Below are positions 59,729 to 64,000 of a DNA stretch of 64,000 bases, in pieces; the stretch's first letter is position 1; each line of letters begins with the position of its first letter. The translations under genes were made by a program, and so were the position numbers. The notes beneath the pieces are model-generated. The model did no database searches and was not told where the DNA came from. It saw only the letters and a program-made list of their open reading frames with translations. Source of the stretch: Nocardiopsis endophytica (GTDB taxonomy: Bacteria; Actinomycetota; Actinomycetes; Streptosporangiales; Streptosporangiaceae); NCBI RefSeq assembly GCF_027706725.1, contig NZ_JAQFWQ010000029.1, positions 1-64,000 on the forward strand, given 5' to 3'.

Positions 59729-60054
59729 CCCGGCACCCGCGCGCCCGGCTGGACGACGTGATCCACGCCCCGGTGCGGTTCTCCATCGTCGCCGCCCTGG
59801 CCGCCGTGCAGCAGGCCGACTTCAAGGCGGTGCGCGACGCGGTGGAGATCACCGACTCGGCGCTGTCCAAGCAGGTAGCCACTCTGGAGAAGGCCGGGTA
59901 CGTGGACGTCGGCAAGACCTGGGCCGGGCGGCGCCCCCGGACCGTGCTCCGCCTGACCTCGGGCGGGCGGGCGGCCTTCGAGCAGCACGTCGCCGCCCTC
60001 CGGGAGATCGCCGAGGGCGCCGTCCCGATGGTCGGTGACGGCACGGACCCCTGA
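59725..60054 (+). CDS. Winged-helix regulator (MarR/ArsR-like, DNA-binding HTH_27 type)
   Basis: GTG 59725 overlaps the preceding stop; 109 residues. LDDVIHAPVRFSIVAALAAVQQADFKAVRDAVEITDSALSKQVATLEKAGYVDVGKTWAGRRPRTVLRLTSGGRAAFEQHVAAL is the full wHTH domain of the stand-alone transcriptional regulators found with small membrane proteins. The inverted repeats upstream of the operon are a plausible target. The sequence has no effector domain, so it may be controlled by the membrane protein. Confidence 0.85.
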   Translation: MTRHPRARLDDVIHAPVRFSIVAALAAVQQADFKAVRDAVEITDSALSKQVATLEKAGYVDVGKTWAGRRPRTVLRLTSGGRAAFEQHVAALREIAEGAVPMVGDGTDP

Positions 60055-60055
60055 C

Positions 60056-60949
60056 TCACTCCTCGGCCCTCTCCAGGCGGGAGATCGCCGCGGTCGGTGA
60101 ACGCGCGTACCGCCGGAAGCCCTGCCAGGGGTCCACGCCGTCCCGTTCGGCGAAGTTGCGCACCGTCCACCGGCCCGCCGACTCCAGCCCGTCCAGCTCG
60201 TCCCACCCCACCGGGGCCGCCACCGGCGCCCCCGGGCGGGCCCGGACCGAATACGGCGCCACCGCCAGCTGCGCGTACCCGTTGCGCAGGTAGTCGATGA
60301 AGACCCGCCCCCGCCGCTTCTCCTTGCGCACCGCCGTGGTCAGCTCCTTCGGCCTGCGGGCCGCCACCCGCTCGGCCACCGCCCGCGCGAACGCCTTGAC
60401 GTCGTCGCAGTCGGCCTGCCTGCGGATCGGGCACACCACGTGCAGGCCCCGCGACCCCGTCGTCATCACGAACGCCGCCAGGCCGAGCGCCTCCACCTCC
60501 CCGCGCACGTCCCGCGCCGCCGCGCACACGCCGGCGAAGTCCCGGGCCTTCGACGGGTCCAGGTCGAACACGATCCGGTCGGGCGTGCGCGGCAGGTCGG
60601 CCCGGCTCATCCAGGTGTGCAGCGGGAACGCGTCCTGCCCGCACAGCCAGACCAGGGTGGCCCGGTCCCGGCACACGACCATCTCGGCCTCGCCGCCGCT
60701 CTCCCGGGGCACGCTCACCGACGGCACCCAGTCCGGGGTGCCCGCCCACCGGTTCTTGACGAAGAAGCCGCCGTCGCCCTCGATGCCCTCCGGCCACCGC
60801 TGCACCGCCAGCGGCCGGTCGCGCAGGTGCGGCAGCATCCGCGCGGCGACCCGCAGGCAGTGGTCGGCCAGTTCGCGCTTGGTGGGCCCACCCGGCTCGA
60901 ACAGCTCCTTGCCGGGGTGGTGGACCTCCGGCAGCGTCCGTGCTCCCAT
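60056..60949 (-). CDS. LigD-type DNA polymerase/primase domain protein (NHEJ)
   Basis: 297 residues, a stand-alone polymerase domain. Characteristic AEP motifs: DRIVFDLDPSKA with the two catalytic Asp, TTGSRGLHVVCPI and VFIDYLRNGYAQLAVAPYSVRARPGAPVAAPVGWDEL. It is preceded by the N-terminal KELFEPGGPTKRELADHCLRVAARMLPHLRDRPLAVQRWPEG. It adds ribo- or deoxynucleotides during Ku-dependent end joining. Mycobacterial LigD also carries ligase and phosphoesterase domains; here only polymerase is present, as in many actinomycetes with split genes. No ku or ligase is in the window. Confidence 0.92.
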   Translation of the reverse strand: MGARTLPEVHHPGKELFEPGGPTKRELADHCLRVAARMLPHLRDRPLAVQRWPEGIEGDGGFFVKNRWAGTPDWVPSVSVPRESGGEAEMVVCRDRATLVWLCGQDAFPLHTWMSRADLPRTPDRIVFDLDPSKARDFAGVCAAARDVRGEVEALGLAAFVMTTGSRGLHVVCPIRRQADCDDVKAFARAVAERVAARRPKELTTAVRKEKRRGRVFIDYLRNGYAQLAVAPYSVRARPGAPVAAPVGWDELDGLESAGRWTVRNFAERDGVDPWQGFRRYARSPTAAISRLERAEE

Positions 60950-60978
60950 GCACCACCCCTTCCCGCGCGACGGCGCGG

Positions 60979-61491
60979 TCAGTCACCCCCGGGGCGGCCC
61001 CGGCCCGACCACGGCCGCACCAGGCGCTCGGCCAGGTCGGGGCGGTCCCAGCGGCGCATCATCGCGGCCAGGTCCTCCAGCACGGCCGAGCGCTGCGCGG
61101 GCACCAGGCCGTGCAGGAACTCCTCGACCGCAGTGCCGCCCGCGCGGCACGGCGCCTCCCCGTCGGCGCCCACCAGCCGCACCTCGGCGGTGAAGTCGCG
61201 CACCCGCGGGTGGTCGAACAGGTCGTGGTCGAGCAGCAGGCAGGTCAGCTCCGCCTCGGCCACGCCGCGCTCGGCCAGGGAGAAGGCGCGCGCGGCCGCG
61301 GCGGTGGCGCGCAGCACGTCCCGGCGGATGCGGGCGGCGATGCGCACCCGTTCGAGCGCGTCGACGCCGACGATGTCCAGCACCACCCGGAAGTAGGCGT
61401 GGAAGCACAGGCCGTCGTCGGCGCTGGGGACGCGCGCCTGGAACTCGTCGGCCGCGGGCCCGCCGCGGCCCAGGAACCGTCTTCGGTGCAT
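60979..61491 (-). CDS. Unknown protein encoded with the cyclase-like gene
   Basis: Start at ATG ending at 61491 with GGAAGGGGG upstream; 170 residues, helical and soluble. The N-terminal FLGRGGPAADEFQARVPSADDGLCFHAYFRVVLDI, VRIAARIRRDVLRATAAAARAFSLAERGVAEAELTCLLLDHDLFDHPRVRDFTAEVRL and a C-terminal helical part have no family I can name. It lies 38 bases downstream of the cyclase-like gene in the same direction, so a joint function is likely. A membrane-associated helix is not obvious. Confidence 0.7.
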   Translation of the reverse strand: MHRRRFLGRGGPAADEFQARVPSADDGLCFHAYFRVVLDIVGVDALERVRIAARIRRDVLRATAAAARAFSLAERGVAEAELTCLLLDHDLFDHPRVRDFTAEVRLVGADGEAPCRAGGTAVEEFLHGLVPAQRSAVLEDLAAMMRRWDRPDLAERLVRPWSGRGRPGGD

Positions 61492-61529
61492 GCGGCCCCC
61501 TTCCGGTGCGGGCGGGAGCGCCGGGGCCG

Positions 61530-62366
61530 TCACGGGCGCTCCTGAACGTGCAGTCCGCCGTGCACGTCCCCCATCTGGTACACGCCGCCGGAGTTGCCGT
61601 GCGCGTTGTTGTTGACCACGGTGCCGCCGGCGGGGGGAGCCGGGGGTGCGGCCCGGGACGGCTCCTCGTCCGGGGCCTCCTCCGCCGCGCCGCCGTCCCA
61701 CCGGGAGGCGGTCCCGGCGGTGGAGGGGACGGGCACGTACAGGTACCCCTCGGCCCGGTAGCCCTTCCCGGCCACCTCGGCGTCGACCGGCGCCCAGCGG
61801 CTCGCGTCGATGCCGGTGAACCCGCCCAGCACCACGTCCTCGTAGACGCGGCGGCCGATGATGGCGGCCACCAGCGTGGTGTCGGGGTGGGAGCCGGCCA
61901 GGGCCCTGCGCACCGCGTCGGAGTCCAGCAGCCGGTGCGTGTCGATCATGGCGTCGCCCATCGCGTCGATGCCCGACCCGTCCCCGGTGGCGGGAAGTGG
62001 GCCCACGCCGAGGCTGACCCGCATGCGCATGCGCAGGTCCCTGTCGACCGCGGCCAGCCAGGGCCGCTTGCCGTCCAGGACCTCCTGCAGGGTGTCCAGG
62101 AACGGGTCGATGAGCCGGGGCAGGTGGACGGGGTCGGTGCCCAGCGCGTACCCGTCGCCGTCGTGCCGGGAGAAGCCGGGGTCCTTCCACACCTCGCCCA
62201 GGCCCGACCGGGTCAGGGCGAGTTCGAGGACCTCGGGGATGAGCCGCCCCACGAGCTGCTGGTCGACGGCGGCGGTGCGGCTGAACCGCTCCATGTCCAC
62301 CGCCAGCACCGCGCGGTACGGGGGCAGGGGGACGGTGGTCCGGGGTCCGGGGATGTCGGGTTCCAT
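61530..62366 (-). CDS. Nucleotidyl-cyclase-like protein with C-terminal amyloid (RHIM-like) signalling motif
   Basis: Start at ATG ending at 62366 with AAGGAGCG upstream; 278 residues. The first 190 residues resemble a class III cyclase domain: D24 in VLAVDMERFSR and the Asp pair of HDGDGYALG (69-72) correspond to the metal-binding positions, and MIDTHRLL contains the Arg near the transition-state position, although its Asn partner is not clear. After a variable linker the chain ends with NSGGVYQMGDVHGGLHVQ (258-275), which matches the amyloid signalling motifs (BASS3, RHIM-like) that follow NLR or effector domains in actinomycetes. The next gene is a small unknown protein. It may be a regulated cyclase effector. 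Confidence 0.65.
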   Translation of the reverse strand: MEPDIPGPRTTVPLPPYRAVLAVDMERFSRTAAVDQQLVGRLIPEVLELALTRSGLGEVWKDPGFSRHDGDGYALGTDPVHLPRLIDPFLDTLQEVLDGKRPWLAAVDRDLRMRMRVSLGVGPLPATGDGSGIDAMGDAMIDTHRLLDSDAVRRALAGSHPDTTLVAAIIGRRVYEDVVLGGFTGIDASRWAPVDAEVAGKGYRAEGYLYVPVPSTAGTASRWDGGAAEEAPDEEPSRAAPPAPPAGGTVVNNNAHGNSGGVYQMGDVHGGLHVQERP

Positions 62367-62509
62367 GGGCGCTCCTTCCACGGGCGGCTCCGCCCTCGCG
62401 GCCGCGGCGGCCGGGCGGTCCGGCCGCCTGCCCCCAGCCTGGCGCACTCGGGCGGCCCGCTGTGTTCGATCACGGACACAGCGGGAGAACGTCCCGCGGC
62501 GCCGTGCGG

Positions 62510-63220
62510 TCAGTCGCCGCCCTCGGCGAGCGCCTCCAGCGCGCCCATGTCAAGGACGGCCACATAGCTGCGTCCGGTGCGGATCAGGCCGCGCTGGCGC
62601 ATGCGGGTGTAGGCGGCGGCCACCGAGGTGCGCGAGAGCCCGGCGAACTCGGCGATCTCCCGCTGGGGCAGCGGGATGCGCACCAGCACGGCGCGGCGCC
62701 GGGGCCCCGCCCCGTCGGTGATGGGCGCGGCGGTGGGCACCCCCAGGGCGCGGGCCAGGTACAGCAGCGCCACGGGGAGCCGCTGCTCGGCGGGGAGGGC
62801 GGCCTGCTCGGCCCGCAGGGCGTCGCTCTCCATCTGCCGGGCCAGGGTGCTCTCCCACAGCGCGGCCTCCAGGCCGCGCTCGCCGATGATGCGGCGGAAC
62901 CGCTCGGCCGGGAAGACGGCGGTGGCGCAGGGGCCCACCGCGGTCACCGTGGCCGAGCGCTCGCCGCCGCCGGGCAGCAGCATCGGCTCGCCGAGGACGT
63001 CGCCCACGGCGCGGAAGGCCAGGGGGACGGTGGTGCCGTCGGCGCGCACCCGCACCACCCGGGCGTGCCCCTCGGCGAGCAGGTGGACGGTGCTGCCGGG
63101 GTCGCCCTGGCGCATGAGGGCCTCGCCGGGGGCGAAGCGGGCCCTGCCCCCTTCGGCCAGCAGCCGCGCCCACTCCCGGTCGTCGAGCAGCCCGCCCAAT
63201 CCGCGTCTGGGCAATCGCAC
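62510..63220 (-). CDS. Crp/Fnr-family transcriptional regulator
   Basis: The start is uncertain: the GTG ending at 63220 follows GAGGGGG closely, upstream codons reach 63328. About 236 residues. N-terminal cyclic-nucleotide-binding fold (LLDDREWARLLAEGGRARFAPGEALMRQGDPGSTVHLLAEGHARVVRVRADGTTVPLAFRAVGDVLGEPMLL) and C-terminal winged helix (IPLPQREIAEFAGLSRTSVAAAYTRMRQRGLIRTGRSYVAVLD). The Arg-Ser-Ala pattern PGGGERSATVTAV fits a cAMP-binding-like pocket, so a nucleotide ligand is conceivable. There is no Cys cluster of the Fnr type. The neighbouring cyclase-like protein invites, but does not prove, a link. Confidence 0.85.
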   Translation of the reverse strand: MRLPRRGLGGLLDDREWARLLAEGGRARFAPGEALMRQGDPGSTVHLLAEGHARVVRVRADGTTVPLAFRAVGDVLGEPMLLPGGGERSATVTAVGPCATAVFPAERFRRIIGERGLEAALWESTLARQMESDALRAEQAALPAEQRLPVALLYLARALGVPTAAPITDGAGPRRRAVLVRIPLPQREIAEFAGLSRTSVAAAYTRMRQRGLIRTGRSYVAVLDMGALEALAEGGD

Positions 63221-63244
63221 GCCCCCTCGTTCGGCCCTGCATTC

Positions 63245-63262
63245 GGTAGGGATCTCCTTACC
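63245..63262. promoter_or_regulatory. Imperfect palindrome upstream of the Crp/Fnr-type gene
   Basis: GGTAGGGATCTCCTTACC has GGTA/TACC ends and an inner near-symmetric core, 25 bases ahead of the GTG. It may be an autoregulatory site; on the minus strand it contains TAAGGAGAT. Confidence 0.4.
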
Positions 63263-63503
63263 GCCTTCCGCCCCGATTTCGGTGTCACTGCGGCGCCATA
63301 TCCGTGTAACCCATTGTGCGCTGCACAAAGACCGCCGGGGGCGGCTCTGCCGTGGGCCCGGCAGACCGGTGGACGGGCGCGGGGGCGAAGGGGCCGTTCA
63401 CCGCCGCCCCGGCGCGGGGGCGTGCGGGATACCGGTTCCGCATTCTCCGCCGAAGGGGCGCCGACCGGTGCGACCGCCCCTTCACGGACCGTTTCTCGCC
63501 CCC

Positions 63504-63542
63504 TTGACCTGCGAAACCCCGGTTCTTACGGTCTAGACCACT
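63504..63542 (+). promoter_or_regulatory. LPMO promoter with DasR-type operator
   Basis: TTGACC (63504-63509), 17 bases, TACGGT (63527-63532) is a good sigma-70 type promoter. Overlapping its -10 is TACGGTCTAGACCACT (63527-63542), which fits the published dre consensus for DasR (A-s-TGGTCTAGACCA-s-T) at nearly all positions, with the perfect core GGTCTAGACC. Repression by DasR, relieved by glucosamine phosphates, is expected for chitinolytic genes. Confidence 0.85.
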
Positions 63543-63591
63543 CGGCGCGGCGGAATTCTGCTCCGCCGCCTCCCCGCACGAAAGGCCGAGC

Positions 63592-64000
63592 ATGAAACTG
63601 AGAAGAAAGGCCCTCGCCGTCGCCGCGGCGACCCCGCTGCTGTTCGCCCTGATGCCCGCGGGGGTGGCCAGCGCGCACGGATACGTCTCCTCCCCCGCCA
63701 GCCGCCAGGCCCAGTGCGCCGCCGGGACCGTCGAATGCGGCCAGATCAAGTGGGAGCCGCAGTCGGTCGAGGGCCCCAAGGGCCTGATGAGCTGCAGCGG
63801 CGGCAACGGCCGCTTCGCCGAGCTGGACGACGACTCCAAGGGCTGGCAGGTGCACCCGGTCGGCACCTCGGTCGACTTCACCTGGACCCTGACGGCCCAG
63901 CACGCCACCTCCACCTGGGAGTACTTCGCCGACGGGCAGAAGGTGGCCTCCTTCGACGACGGCGGCGCCCGGCCGCCGTCGAGCGTCACCCACCGGGTGG
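63592..64000 (+). CDS. AA10 lytic polysaccharide monooxygenase (chitin-active type), 3-prime truncated by the window
   Basis: ATG 63592; 136 residues visible before the window ends, about two thirds of a single-domain enzyme. A signal peptide (KLRRKALAVAAATPLLFALMPAGVASA) is cut before His29, so HGYVSSPASRQAQC becomes the mature N-terminus. H29 is the first ligand of the copper histidine brace and H104 (TAQHATSTWEYF) the second. GPKGLMSCSGGNGRFAELDDDSKGWQ is also typical of AA10. It cleaves crystalline chitin or cellulose oxidatively outside the cell. Presence of a further carbohydrate-binding module cannot be judged. The promoter carries a DasR-type operator, favouring chitin. Confidence 0.92.
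   Translation, partial: MKLRRKALAVAAATPLLFALMPAGVASAHGYVSSPASRQAQCAAGTVECGQIKWEPQSVEGPKGLMSCSGGNGRFAELDDDSKGWQVHPVGTSVDFTWTLTAQHATSTWEYFADGQKVASFDDGGARPPSSVTHRV

Noticed and set aside
60979-62190. Single long protein joining the unknown gene to upstream sequence across the cyclase gene
   Set aside because: The upstream half lies in a shifted frame inside the cyclase-like gene and reads as Arg/Pro-rich noise. A ribosome site at 61491 marks the true start.
63285-63989. Minus-strand frames over the last 700 bases
   Set aside because: They are shadows of the LPMO gene, which has no stop inside the window and shows a signal peptide, mature N-terminal His and promoter.

Overview
The DNA is very GC-rich with GTG/TTG starts, GTGA and ATGA overlaps, strong GGAGG ribosome sites, Tat and lipoprotein exports and several TetR/GntR/LuxR regulators. 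This fits an actinomycete chromosome, probably of the Nocardiopsis/Streptosporangiales type; the genus is an inference. I recognise no rRNA, tRNA, CRISPR array or intact insertion sequence.

Left edge (1-2.3 kb): an IS3-type transposase end, a stop-interrupted fragment resembling the start of a type I restriction methylase, and a conspicuously AT-richer Kelch-repeat gene. This looks like a small acquired or decayed patch. 2.3-4.4 kb has a dihydrofolate-reductase-like enzyme, an unknown protein and a DoxX-like membrane protein. 4.8-9.7 kb is a three-gene nitrate assimilation operon (transporter, Mo nitrate reductase, flavoprotein electron donor) with 4-nt overlaps.

10.2-32.6 kb is accessory metabolism. 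It starts with an archaeal-type 3-dehydroquinate-synthase-like enzyme divergent from a dedicated aspartokinase and an aldolase of the ADH synthase/GriI type, the gene set actinomycetes use to build 3-amino-4-hydroxybenzoate. Next come flavin oxidoreductases, two NAD(P)-binding Rossmann enzymes, a secreted bicovalent flavin oxidase, a cupin, a TetR-controlled SDR plus paired small multidrug transporters, a LuxR-type regulator with an AMP-forming acid ligase and an O-methyltransferase, and an oligopeptide ABC transporter whose two ATPases are fused. Together they could form a small aromatic secondary-metabolite locus.

32.6-40.6 kb: P450 with its ferredoxin under a divergent TetR, a NACHT-domain NLR-like protein (candidate phage defence), a membrane serine hydrolase and an ArsR-like regulator with a leaderless promoter. 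40.6-41.95 kb has no convincing gene: two facing blocks of related degenerate repeats flank four hairpin elements, and a fifth hairpin of the same family lies at 55.8 kb.

42-48.8 kb: a molybdenum hydroxylase with a TetR repressor and a very clear dual operator, then a D-Ala-D-Ala-ligase-like gene coupled to an aminotransferase. 49-53 kb: an uncharacterised P-loop NTPase paired with a membrane-tethered periplasmic-binding-type sensor. 53-55.8 kb: a phosphonate cassette (GntR, amine oxidase, phosphonatase-like HAD). 56-64 kb: a GAF-domain regulator, a lipoprotein, a HAD hydrolase, a membrane protein with winged-helix regulator, a LigD-type polymerase, a nucleotidyl-cyclase-like protein ending in an amyloid/RHIM-like signalling motif with an unknown partner, a Crp-type regulator, and the start of a chitin-active lytic polysaccharide monooxygenase behind a near-perfect DasR-type operator and promoter.
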